This document shows positions 46,934 to 55,385 of a DNA stretch of 64,000 bases, piece after piece. A program made the translations under genes and the position numbers. Source of the stretch: Saccharicrinis sp963677655. GTDB taxonomy: Bacteria; Bacteroidota; Bacteroidia; Bacteroidales; Marinilabiliaceae. Under the pieces are notes generated by a model, which saw only the letters and a list, made by a program, of their open reading frames with translations, did no database searches and was not told the origin of the DNA. The stretch lies in assembly GCA_963677655.1 (NCBI GenBank), contig OY782088.1, one strand, 5' to 3'. Every line of letters begins with the position of its first letter. The first letter of the stretch is position 1.

Positions 46934-48715
46934 ATGTATAAAAATAAATGGATATATTTTATAATGATTTTTTCATTTCTTGTAATCCTGGCATCCTGTG
47001 AGAGAGATGATGATATTACAAGTGAAGATGATACCACAACTGAAGATTCTATTTCAGAAGCAGATGAGAATAATGATAGTGATTTTGAAGAATCAGATGA
47101 TTATAGCTGGGATAGTTCAAGTGAAGTACAAATAACATTAAACGGAAGTTCCATTACAGTTGATGGAGATGGAGCAACTGTAAGTGGAAGTGTAGTTACA
47201 ATTAGTTCGGCTGGTAATTATAATATCTCAGGTTCATTAGATGATGGACAGGTAATTGTTAATACAGAAGATGATGGCATTGTCAGATTAATAATGAATA
47301 ATACAAATATAACTTGCTCAAACAGTGCTCCAATCTTTGTAGAAAATGCTGATAAAACAATTGTCATTTTAACATCAGGTACTGAAAATTATCTAACGGA
47401 CGGTTCTTCATATGAATATGACAGTTCTGATGAAGATGAACCTAATGCTACCTTGTTTAGTAAAGATAATCTATCTATTTACGGCGAAGGTTCATTAATC
47501 ATAGATGCCAATTACAATGATGGTATTACCAGTAAAGACGGACTGGTTATTAATAGTGGTGATATTACTGTAACGTCTGTTGACGATGGTATCAGAGGCA
47601 AGGATTTTATTATTGTAAAAGGCGGTTCAATAAGTGTTACTGCCACTGGTGATGGATTCAAATCTGATAATGATGAAGATACTTCTTGCGGATATATTTC
47701 CATTGAAACAGGAGAAATAGAAATAACGTCAACCGGAGATGCTATGCAAGCTGAAACTGATGTTCTTATTTCTTCAGGTAGTATAGATGTTAAGTCAGGT
47801 GGAGGTAGTAGTTATAATGTAAGCAGTACTACATCTTCAAAAGGAATTAAATCAGGTGTTCAGTTTATTATTGAAGGAGGAACTCTTGATATCAACTCAT
47901 CAGATGATGCCTTGCATTCAAATGAAAGCATTACAATTAACGACGGAACAATAACTTTATCTTCTGGTGATGATGGTATTCATGCAGATTCTTCAATAGA
48001 AATTAATGGTGGGGACATAACAATATCAAAATCTGAGGAAGGAATTGAGTCTTCAAATATTACAGTAAATGACGGATATATTAGTGTTGTGAGTTCTGAT
48101 GACGGTTTTAATTCAACTTATGGAACAACACGAGGTGGAACTGAAAGCAATGATGGTAGCGAATTAATTTTTAATGGAGGATATATTGTAGTGAGTGCTT
48201 CAGCTGATGGACTAGATAGTAATGGTAGCTTTGAAATGACAGGTGGATCAGTTGTAATTTACGGAGCAAGCTCACAAATGGAAAATGGAATAGATGTAAA
48301 CGGCGATATTAATGTTGTAGGAGGCGAATTAATTGTTAGTCAACCATCAAGTTCAAGTTCTACAGAAACACCTAATACAAGTAAATCGCAATATTCAGTA
48401 CTTGTATATTTTACATCTACACAATCCTCATCTAGTTTATTTCATATTCAGGATGCAGATGGAAATGACATCATAACATTTAAATCCAACAAAAGTTATT
48501 ATTCAATGCTATTCTCATCATCTGAATTTAAATCAGGTTCTACATATTATATTTATACAGGTGGTAGTTATTCTGACGGAGATGAAATAAATGGGATCTA
48601 TTCAGGTGGAACATATTCCGGAGGCACCCAATATAGCAGCTTTACTATATCAAGCAGAGTTACGCAGGTAGGTTCTGGTAGTTCTGGTGGTTCAAATGGT
48701 CCTGGAGGAAGATAA
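46934..48715 (+). CDS. Cthe_2159-like beta-helix carbohydrate-binding lipoprotein
   Basis: A 593-residue lipoprotein: signal ending ILASC, an acidic Asp/Glu/Ser linker, then a long right-handed beta-helix of Gly/Ser/Asp-rich turns (for example SKDGLVINSGDITVTSVDDG, repeated with variations). This is the pattern of the Cthe_2159 family, one member of which was shown to bind acidic and cellulosic polysaccharides. A Ser/Gly-rich tail ends in GPGGR. The start at the first Met has the usual short spacing. As the last gene of the VTC operon it is probably the surface component that uses or binds the polymer. Confidence 0.85.
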   Translation: MYKNKWIYFIMIFSFLVILASCERDDDITSEDDTTTEDSISEADENNDSDFEESDDYSWDSSSEVQITLNGSSITVDGDGATVSGSVVTISSAGNYNISGSLDDGQVIVNTEDDGIVRLIMNNTNITCSNSAPIFVENADKTIVILTSGTENYLTDGSSYEYDSSDEDEPNATLFSKDNLSIYGEGSLIIDANYNDGITSKDGLVINSGDITVTSVDDGIRGKDFIIVKGGSISVTATGDGFKSDNDEDTSCGYISIETGEIEITSTGDAMQAETDVLISSGSIDVKSGGGSSYNVSSTTSSKGIKSGVQFIIEGGTLDINSSDDALHSNESITINDGTITLSSGDDGIHADSSIEINGGDITISKSEEGIESSNITVNDGYISVVSSDDGFNSTYGTTRGGTESNDGSELIFNGGYIVVSASADGLDSNGSFEMTGGSVVIYGASSQMENGIDVNGDINVVGGELIVSQPSSSSSTETPNTSKSQYSVLVYFTSTQSSSSLFHIQDADGNDIITFKSNKSYYSMLFSSSEFKSGSTYYIYTGGSYSDGDEINGIYSGGTYSGGTQYSSFTISSRVTQVGSGSSGGSNGPGGR

Positions 48716-48728
48716 TTTTTATAAGATA

Positions 48729-48761
48729 GCACAAAAGGGATTGAAAATTTTCCTTTTGTGC
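48729..48761 (+). terminator. terminator of the VTC-domain operon
   Basis: GCACAAAAGG (48729-48738) pairs with CCTTTTGTGC (48752-48761), 14 bases after the stop codon, with a T-containing loop. Few T follow, so it may be a bidirectional or partial terminator. Confidence 0.7.
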
Positions 48762-48874
48762 TTGAAATATATCAGCATACAATTTTTAAACTTAAACTTG
48801 ATTAGTGATGATGTTTATAAACTAAGAAAACCATTATTAATAATGTGAATCAAGTGTTGGATTTATCCTATTCA

Positions 48875-49077
48875 AAAGGCTGAATTGAAAATCGACGAAG
48901 TCAAAGCCTTATACATCACAACTTGGGGTATCACCCCAAGGCCTTGAGCGGAATGCCCGTTCAGGCTGTAAGTCTGAAACATCAACCATATGTTTCAGAC
49001 TTACAGCCTGAGATTAGCATATCGACTAATACAAGGGGCGATGCCCCTTGTTGTGATATTTCAGGCTTTCAGCCTTA
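48875..49077. repeat. composite palindromic intergenic element
   Basis: Several inverted repeats are stacked: a 22-bp perfect central hairpin (48961-48982 with 48990-49011), CTTGGGGT/ACCCCAAG (48922-48929 with 48933-48940), CAAGGGGC/GCCCCTTG (49032-49039 with 49043-49050), and outer arms ATCACAA/TTGTGAT and AAGGCTGAA/TTCAGCCTT. It is much more GC-rich than its surroundings. This is the architecture of a REP/BIME-like or miniature element; no gene is present between 48716 and 49190. Confidence 0.75.
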
Positions 49078-49190
49078 GAAACCATTACTTTTAACTTTGA
49101 TTGACATTAATAATCATTTTCCCAGATAAGTTTTTTTCTCATGGCTCGTTTCGTATTATCTTTACACGGTAATATGAAAAATAAAAAGAG

Positions 49191-49742
49191 TTGAGTAGAG
49201 AAGAGTTTGAAACATTATTCAAAAGGTACTTCGAAGATGTCAGAAGGTACATACTTTACCGCTCAGGAGATGGTGATGTAGCTACAGATATTGCTCAGGA
49301 TACTTTTATGCGGATTTGGGAAAAACAAATAGATATTAATCCCAAAACGGTTAAAGGCTTATTGTTTAAAATAGCCGGAGACCTTTTCATTACAAGGTAT
49401 CACAGAGAAAAATTAGCCTTTGATTTTTTCAATGTTTATAAACCTGATATGGAAAGCCTCACACCTGAAGAAGAACTTAATTTTCAGGAACTAAAAAATG
49501 CCTACGAGATTGCTTTAAAATCTATGCCGGAGAAACAAAGGGTAGTATTTTTAATGAGTCGTATTGATGGGCTTAAGTATAAAGAAATTGCAGAACATTT
49601 AGGATTATCAGTAAAAGCTGTTGAAAAACGCATGGGGCTTGCTCTTCAGCATATTAAAGAAAAGTTAAAACACATTATAGCAATAGTATTTTTCATTCTT
49701 TCATCCTTATCTGTTTCTGCCATAATTAAGTATTTTCAATGA
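49191..49742 (+). CDS. ECF sigma factor with hydrophobic C-terminal tail
   Basis: A 183-residue ECF sigma factor starting at TTG, since an in-frame ATG is lacking and AAAAAGAG lies upstream. Region 2 (DVATDIAQDTFMRIWEKQID) and region 4 (KSMPEKQRVVFLMSRIDGLK then YKEIAEHLGLSVKAVEKRM) are intact. The last 20 residues form a hydrophobic helix (AIVFFILSSLSVSAIIKYF), which could tether it to the membrane or to its anti-sigma partner. Its stop overlaps the FecR start by four bases (ATGA), a strong sign of coupling. Confidence 0.9.
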   Translation: MSREEFETLFKRYFEDVRRYILYRSGDGDVATDIAQDTFMRIWEKQIDINPKTVKGLLFKIAGDLFITRYHREKLAFDFFNVYKPDMESLTPEEELNFQELKNAYEIALKSMPEKQRVVFLMSRIDGLKYKEIAEHLGLSVKAVEKRMGLALQHIKEKLKHIIAIVFFILSSLSVSAIIKYFQ

Positions 49743-50602
49743 GCGAGAATAACGAAAATAAGAATTTCAATAATTCATTGATGGAAAAAAGGTTTTTTGT
49801 CAACGGAAAATTTCATTGGAAAAAATCAGAAAATGAAGTTTGGTCTGAAATGACAGAAAGACTGAATAACACAGACTTTAATAAGGTCAGAAAATTGCAC
49901 TTTAGTCCTGCAATGATATCAATTGCAGCATCCATCGCTGTAATTGTGGGTGTTGTTTCATTTTTGCGATTTTATAGTTCTACAGTGTATACAACATCTG
50001 GTATACATAATACAGCATACCTTCCTGATGGTTCTATGGTACATCTTAATGCCGAATCAGAATTAACATATTATCCTTATTGGTGGAAAGTTAAAAGGAT
50101 TATCAAATTTGAAGGTGAAGGGTTTTTCGAAGTTCAAAAGGGTAAAGAATTTATCGTACATACTCAATACGGAGATGTTGAAGTGTTAGGAACAAGCTTT
50201 AATGTATTTGCCAGACAGGAAGCTACAAAGATAAGTTGTGTTACGGGTAGAGTTAGAGTAACTTCGAAAGAAAAGGAAAAGGTAATTTTAACTCCAAACA
50301 TGAAAGCTGAAATATTTACAGATAAGGAGATAAAACTAACAGAGAATATTAATACGGAATATGACATTGCATGGCGTAAAAACAACTTTAGATTTGAATC
50401 CGTACCTTTAAAAAATGTATTTTTGGAAATAGAAAGGCAATATGGAATTAGTATTGAACTGGACTTTTCTGCTTCGGCTATTTATTCTGGTAATTTTTAC
50501 AAAGAAGAAAATGTTGAAAATATATTAAATTACGTCTGTTCAGCAATGGGCTTAACGTTCAAGAAAAAGTCCGATAAAGAATATATCATTTTACAGGAAT
50601 AA
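49739..50602 (+). CDS. FecR-family anti-sigma factor
   Basis: A 287-residue inner-membrane protein. The N-terminal cytoplasmic arm ends at a transmembrane helix near residues 57-75 (ISIAASIAVIVGVVSFLRFY). The periplasmic FecR domain (YLPDGSMVHLNAESELTYYP, GEGFFEVQKGKEFIVHTQYG, VLGTSFNVFARQE) and the DUF4974-like end (VPLKNVFLEIERQYGISIEL) are complete. It connects the preceding ECF sigma factor to the STN-domain TonB receptor that follows 3 bases later. Confidence 0.92.
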   Translation: MSENNENKNFNNSLMEKRFFVNGKFHWKKSENEVWSEMTERLNNTDFNKVRKLHFSPAMISIAASIAVIVGVVSFLRFYSSTVYTTSGIHNTAYLPDGSMVHLNAESELTYYPYWWKVKRIIKFEGEGFFEVQKGKEFIVHTQYGDVEVLGTSFNVFARQEATKISCVTGRVRVTSKEKEKVILTPNMKAEIFTDKEIKLTENINTEYDIAWRKNNFRFESVPLKNVFLEIERQYGISIELDFSASAIYSGNFYKEENVENILNYVCSAMGLTFKKKSDKEYIILQE

Positions 50603-50605
50603 TTA

Positions 50606-53236
50606 ATGGAATTAAGATATCACTGGCTTATTATTTTTTTTATTTCAGCTTTACTTGCAAATGCTCAAACTGAAGAAATAAAGGTTAGTGTTGAAAATCA
50701 ACCATTGTCCGAAATATTAAAATCTCTTACTGAAGAGTATAATTTTCAGCTCTCATACAATTCTTTTGAGCTTTCAAAATACAATCTGACTGTTCAAAAA
50801 AGTTTTAAAACACCTGAAAAGACAATTCTATATTTGATAAAGGATTTGCCTTTAAAAATTATTAATTCTGGCAATGTTATTATTATTGCCCAACAAAAGA
50901 CAAATCCATTATTCAGACAACAAGATCAAAGATGTATTTCAGGTCAGATTCTTGAGTCAGGTTCAAATGAACCTCTTCCCCATTCCCAATTAATTGTTAA
51001 CGGTCATCAAATATTTACTGATGTTTTAGGTAATTTTAATTATATCTGTAAAGATGATAGTGTTTTCCATTTACAAGTTTCCCATTTAGGTTACTTTATA
51101 ATGGATACTGTTTTATTACCCGATGAAAATCATATCATTGAACTAAAACGGAATGTAAAAAAGCTCAAGGAGGTTACTGTTAAAAATAACATAATTGAAA
51201 AATCAGCTTTAATTGGTACCAGACCTGGAAATTTGAAATTAAACTATCAGATATCCAGATATCTTCCTGGACAAGGTGATAATTCTGTTTTTACTTTACT
51301 CCGACTCATGCCAGGTATTCAGGCCACAGGCGAACAGTCAAATGATCTGGTAATATGGGGTAGTTACGAAGGACAGAGTTTGATTACTTTTGATGAATTT
51401 ACGCTGTTTGGTTTACGAAATTATAATGAAAATATTAATGTTGTTAATCCGTTTATTATAAAGAGTATTGAAATAGATAAAGGAGGATACGAAGCAAAAT
51501 ATGGCAACCGTGTTGGTGGCTTGGTTAACATTACAGGTAAAAATGGAAATCGTATAAAACCTAAATTTAGCATTAATTTGAATCCTTCAACTATCAATGG
51601 AATAGCTGAAATACCTTTGTTCCAAAAATCATCACTCATCCTTGCATACAGACAAACCTATTATAATATTTATGATTTGGATGATTTTAATGTTTTTGCC
51701 CTCTCTCATTCAAAACAAAATGTATTTAATGATCCTCAGAATCAAAACAATGTTGATCCGGATATATCGGTTTATCCGGATAAATATAACTTCAAGGATA
51801 TTAATCTTAAATACACTCACGAATTAAAAAATGGGGATGTTTTTTATTTTAGCTATTATCGAGGTGGGGATATTTTTAAACTGGCAACCGAGGCCGAACT
51901 TGAAAGAACAAGGATGGAAGTAGGTGGTAATATGGATTATAATAATGATAACACCTTACTTTTTGAATTGACTTATAATAGTAAAGAAAAAAACTTACAG
52001 CAGGGGTTTTCTTCATTTTATAATAAAAGATGGAAAAACGGGAATATTTCAAAACTTATCATTTCCCATGCCGATTTTAGTAAAGATATTTCAGAAGATG
52101 TCAGTTCTTCTGATTCAAATACTCAAGATATTTTTATTTCTAAAGAAAACCGAACCACTAATAAGGCTCTTGAAAATTCTGTTCGCTCAGAAAATATTAT
52201 CTATATAAACAAAGGTTATAAATTTGAATTTGGGGGCGGAATGTATTTCAACAGAACTGAAATATGGGATAATAATAATTACACCGATAAATCAAACCTG
52301 GATACAGTAAATCTCAACGAAAATTACAGAGGATATCTTTTTGCTCAGCAAAGTATACCTATAACTAAAAAATTAAAATTTGTTGCCGGATTAAGGGGAA
52401 ATCTAATCTTTAACAGCCAAAAAGTTTTTGCCGAACCCAGGGCCAGCGTATCATATAATTTTACGGATGCATTAAAAATTCAAGCTTCATGGGGATTATT
52501 TAATCAGATAATGTACAAAATTGCAACAGTTGACATTGATGATAATTACACCTATTCATGGACTACAAGTAAGAATAACATTGAAGGTTTAAGTGCTACA
52601 CATTGGGTATCAGGAATTAATTACAGTAAAAATAATTTTATTGCAAATATTGAAGGATACTACAAAACTACCCGTAATTTAAGTCGACGTTACTTTTCGC
52701 AAAATGAAAATAATGAGTTTATTAATAACCAATATCTGACTTATAAAGGGAATGCCAGAACATACGGTGTTGATTTGTATTTACGAAAAGATTTTGGATA
52801 CAATACGATATGGGCATCTTATGCTTTAAGTAAGGCAGAAGAACAACTCTCAACAAATAATGAACCTCTTCCCGATTATTCACCTGCTCCTCATGATCAA
52901 AGACATGAATTCAAAATAGCCTCACTGATCAATATCCGAAATTTTTATATTTCAACTTGTTACATTTACGGATCTGGTATGAATATTATCAAAGATATGT
53001 TTGATAACCAAACAGGAATGGAATACAACAGGGTTGATTTTGCTGTTACTTATAATTTTCACTTGAAAAAACTAACTTGCGAAACAGGCATATCTATTTT
53101 GAATGTATTTGATACGCAAAATTTAACTCCACGAAATGTAAAAAGTATTAATATCAGTGAAGATATTTCTCCCATTAAAGTATACACTGATGCAGTTCCT
53201 TTTACACCAATATTTTTTGTGAAAGCTAAATTTTAA
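50606..53236 (+). CDS. TonB-dependent receptor with STN domain, without SusD
   Basis: An 876-residue outer-membrane receptor. Signal peptide (ending LLANAQ), STN domain (IKVSVENQPLSEILKSLTEE), carboxypeptidase-like Ig fold (CISGQILESGSNEPLPHSQL), plug (PGIQATGEQSNDLVIWGS, EIDKGGYEAKYGNRVGGLVN) and barrel ending FTPIFFVKAKF. Its short plug motifs and the lack of a SusD partner resemble FecA-type siderophore, metal or cofactor receptors more than glycan importers. With the ECF sigma and FecR genes it forms a complete cell-surface signalling unit. The ligand is unknown. Confidence 0.92.
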   Translation: MELRYHWLIIFFISALLANAQTEEIKVSVENQPLSEILKSLTEEYNFQLSYNSFELSKYNLTVQKSFKTPEKTILYLIKDLPLKIINSGNVIIIAQQKTNPLFRQQDQRCISGQILESGSNEPLPHSQLIVNGHQIFTDVLGNFNYICKDDSVFHLQVSHLGYFIMDTVLLPDENHIIELKRNVKKLKEVTVKNNIIEKSALIGTRPGNLKLNYQISRYLPGQGDNSVFTLLRLMPGIQATGEQSNDLVIWGSYEGQSLITFDEFTLFGLRNYNENINVVNPFIIKSIEIDKGGYEAKYGNRVGGLVNITGKNGNRIKPKFSINLNPSTINGIAEIPLFQKSSLILAYRQTYYNIYDLDDFNVFALSHSKQNVFNDPQNQNNVDPDISVYPDKYNFKDINLKYTHELKNGDVFYFSYYRGGDIFKLATEAELERTRMEVGGNMDYNNDNTLLFELTYNSKEKNLQQGFSSFYNKRWKNGNISKLIISHADFSKDISEDVSSSDSNTQDIFISKENRTTNKALENSVRSENIIYINKGYKFEFGGGMYFNRTEIWDNNNYTDKSNLDTVNLNENYRGYLFAQQSIPITKKLKFVAGLRGNLIFNSQKVFAEPRASVSYNFTDALKIQASWGLFNQIMYKIATVDIDDNYTYSWTTSKNNIEGLSATHWVSGINYSKNNFIANIEGYYKTTRNLSRRYFSQNENNEFINNQYLTYKGNARTYGVDLYLRKDFGYNTIWASYALSKAEEQLSTNNEPLPDYSPAPHDQRHEFKIASLINIRNFYISTCYIYGSGMNIIKDMFDNQTGMEYNRVDFAVTYNFHLKKLTCETGISILNVFDTQNLTPRNVKSINISEDISPIKVYTDAVPFTPIFFVKAKF

Positions 53237-53557
53237 TTAAAAACTAATTTTCTTTTATTGGTAATTGATAGAAGCAGAAATAATTATGTTTTGACTAAGC
53301 CCAGAGCTATTGTAAGTTATGGAACCCTTGCAAAATAAAGGGTAAATAAAAGTTATTTGATTAATATTAGCAAATGCATTTATTACAAACTATAACGTAT
53401 TGCAATAAAAGATATGCCTAAACAAACCATCACATTTTCGTCATACCCATATTTGCAGATTACATATTCCTTTTTGACGAATTTGTGACAGATAAACATA
53501 AACTACTCGCCTATTTTTATCCTTTATTAATTAATTGTTGAAATTAAATCATAATAC
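53237..53557. other. intergenic region before the broken glycosidase
   Basis: About 320 bases without a gene. A 7-bp inverted repeat TTCGTCA/TGACGAA (53437-53443 with 53475-53481) may be a regulator site of the former glycosidase gene. No clear terminator after the receptor gene was found. Confidence 0.45.
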
Positions 53558-54184
53558 ATGAAAAAATCTACTCTTTTAATAATATTACTAATTGCGCTTA
53601 ATATTAATCTGACCATAGGTCAAACTACCAGCACAAGTGACAATATGGTAGCTCAGCCTATTCCGGATAGAACAGTTTTATTTGATTATTAAGGAGAAGG
53701 TGTTGCATATCCCATAATCTGGGGACTAGATTTGGCATGGCTCGATGCAACCAACATCCGAAGAGGAATTGAATTTATGGGAATTGATAATATGGATGTT
53801 GTCAGATCTTCATTTATGCCTACAGATCCAATTGTAGATGGTAAACTTACCGGAGATGCACTGACCAATACGAATTTACGTATTAATATTATTAACACAT
53901 ACCTACCTGAAAATACTGAGGTAGTACTTAATTCTGACCACCCATCTATTGATGCATCTATGGACCCTTCCAATGCCAATCAAGCTGCAAATTTGGCAAA
54001 TTTGATTGACATTACCCGCCAAATGCACGTTGATGCAGGACGTAACGTAATTACGGTCTCTCCATTTAATGAACCTGACTATTCTGTTACTGGCCAAGGA
54101 ACCATTGACGACTTTTATGCTGTTGTTCAGGAATTAAAAAACAACGCCAATTTTACTAATAACCCGAGTTCGATTCTAAAATAA
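53558..54184 (+). pseudogene. truncated clan GH-A glycoside hydrolase (in-frame stop)
   Basis: From the ATG at 53558 the frame gives a signal peptide (MKKSTLLIILLIALNINLTI) and 44 codons, a TAA at 53690-53692, then continues in the same frame for another 160 codons: GEGVAYPIIWGLDLAWLDAT, later NVITVSPFNEPDYSVTGQGT. The NEP motif is the acid/base site of clan GH-A retaining glycosidases; the exact family is not clear. The frame is cut off at 54175 where transposase sequence begins, so the C-terminal half is missing. It is therefore doubly broken. Confidence 0.8.
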
Positions 54185-55072
54185 TACTAATTGATCAGAC
54201 TTAATTTCCTCAACTTTAATAGCAGGTTTCTTTGGAAAAAATGAATAGGCTATTAATCCAGAAATCATGTTTGTAATGAAATTTCCAAAAGATCTGTGTC
54301 TTGAATGTTCAATTGAACAAATGTTTTTAAGTTCATCGTTAATAGTCTCAATAACAGATCTTTTTCGAAGTAATAATTTATCCTTCATTTCCATGATAAC
54401 ATTACGCATGTTATTTCGAATATATGTAATGAGGTGAAGTCCATCAACAAAAAGTACTTCAGTGAGTTTTTGGGAAATATATCCTTTGTCTGCATAAAGT
54501 TTACCTTTTATTTTCTCAATAAACTTTTGGCTTTTAAGAGGTTATCTATCATCTGTATTCCCTGGAGTAATAATAAAGTTTAAGATTTCGCCCTTTTCAT
54601 TAATAATAAAATGAAGTTTAAATCCAAAGAAGTATCCCATAGTTGATGTACCTCTTTGAGCTAAACCATCAAAAACCTTATGCCTTGGTATTCGCTTATT
54701 CTTACATACACGAATAGGTGTAGAATCAACATAAGAGATCCCAGTACAACTGCCCAAACAACATGTTTTTAGAAATAGAGTCATTGGGAGAGCTGTTTTT
54801 TGCATCAATTCAACAAATCTATTGTATGAAACAGTTTGTGGAAATTCTTTGTTAAGATGCTCTTTTACATAGTATAAGTAAAAATGTTTAAGATTTTTGA
54901 AAGCACCAAAATGAAATAATATCATTATTGTAATCACTTCACTATTGTTCATTTTAGGCTTTTTCTTTGGCTTATTTCCTAAACTATGTTTTGAGATTGT
55001 TTTATCAAATTCAATGCAGAATTCATCGACTAAAACAAAAATTTCTGTAATTTTATCTTTACTTAAATGCAT
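54176..55072 (-). pseudogene. IS982-type transposase with in-frame stop
   Basis: The first part (54542-55072) is the N-terminal 176 residues with YVDSTPIRVCKNKRIPRHKV and IITPGNTDDR. A TAA at 54539-54541 then interrupts a frame that continues with PLKSQKFIEKIKGKLYADKG and ends in RSVIETINDELKN, SRHRSFGNFITNM and DQLVLF. The DDE residues (D of YVDST, D of YADKGY, E of VIETIN) are all present. Restoring one codon (GAA to TAA) would give a normal-length protein of about 290 residues, so the element is recently inactivated. Confidence 0.88.
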
Positions 55073-55140
55073 GGATTTTGCTTCTAATTACTTGTTTGTC
55101 AGACTTTTAAATTAGCAAAATCCATTTTTGTTTCAAAATA
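54176..55140 (-). mobile_element. IS982-family element, left end missing
   Basis: The right boundary is near 55140, where TAATATTTTGAAACAAAAAT on the minus strand begins. At the left, transposase coding runs straight to 54176 with its stop codon at the junction. No inverted copy of the right end was found there. The flanks do not belong to one gene: a plus-strand glycosidase on the left and a minus-strand secreted protein on the right. This indicates deletion or recombination at the element, not simple insertion. Confidence 0.7.
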
Positions 55141-55353
55141 TTACATGATTTTATTTTCGATTATTTCATTGATATACTGTGATTTAAGAATCGAACTGAG
55201 GTTAGTACTAAAATCAAAATCAGCCAATACTGAAACATCAGATTTTAATTTCTGTGCATTCATTCCTAATATTATTCCTAATCCCATACCTGTCAGAAGG
55301 AAGGACTTTCTCAACTTCTTGAATGAATTGCTTTTTTCTTTATTTACCCTCAT
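55141..55353 (-). pseudogene. 5' fragment of a secreted protein cut by the IS982 element
   Basis: The frame begins MRVNKEKSNSFKKLRKSFLL, followed by a hydrophobic segment ending MNAQ, a signal peptide, then about 35 residues (KSDVSVLADFDFSTNLSSIL and on). It ends at a stop codon that falls on the IS boundary, so the remainder of the gene has been lost. The gene lay directly downstream of the GH27 gene on the same strand. The family cannot be identified from the fragment. Confidence 0.6.
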
Positions 55354-55385
55354 ATTCTTGAATTCAAATAATATTTCAACTTATT

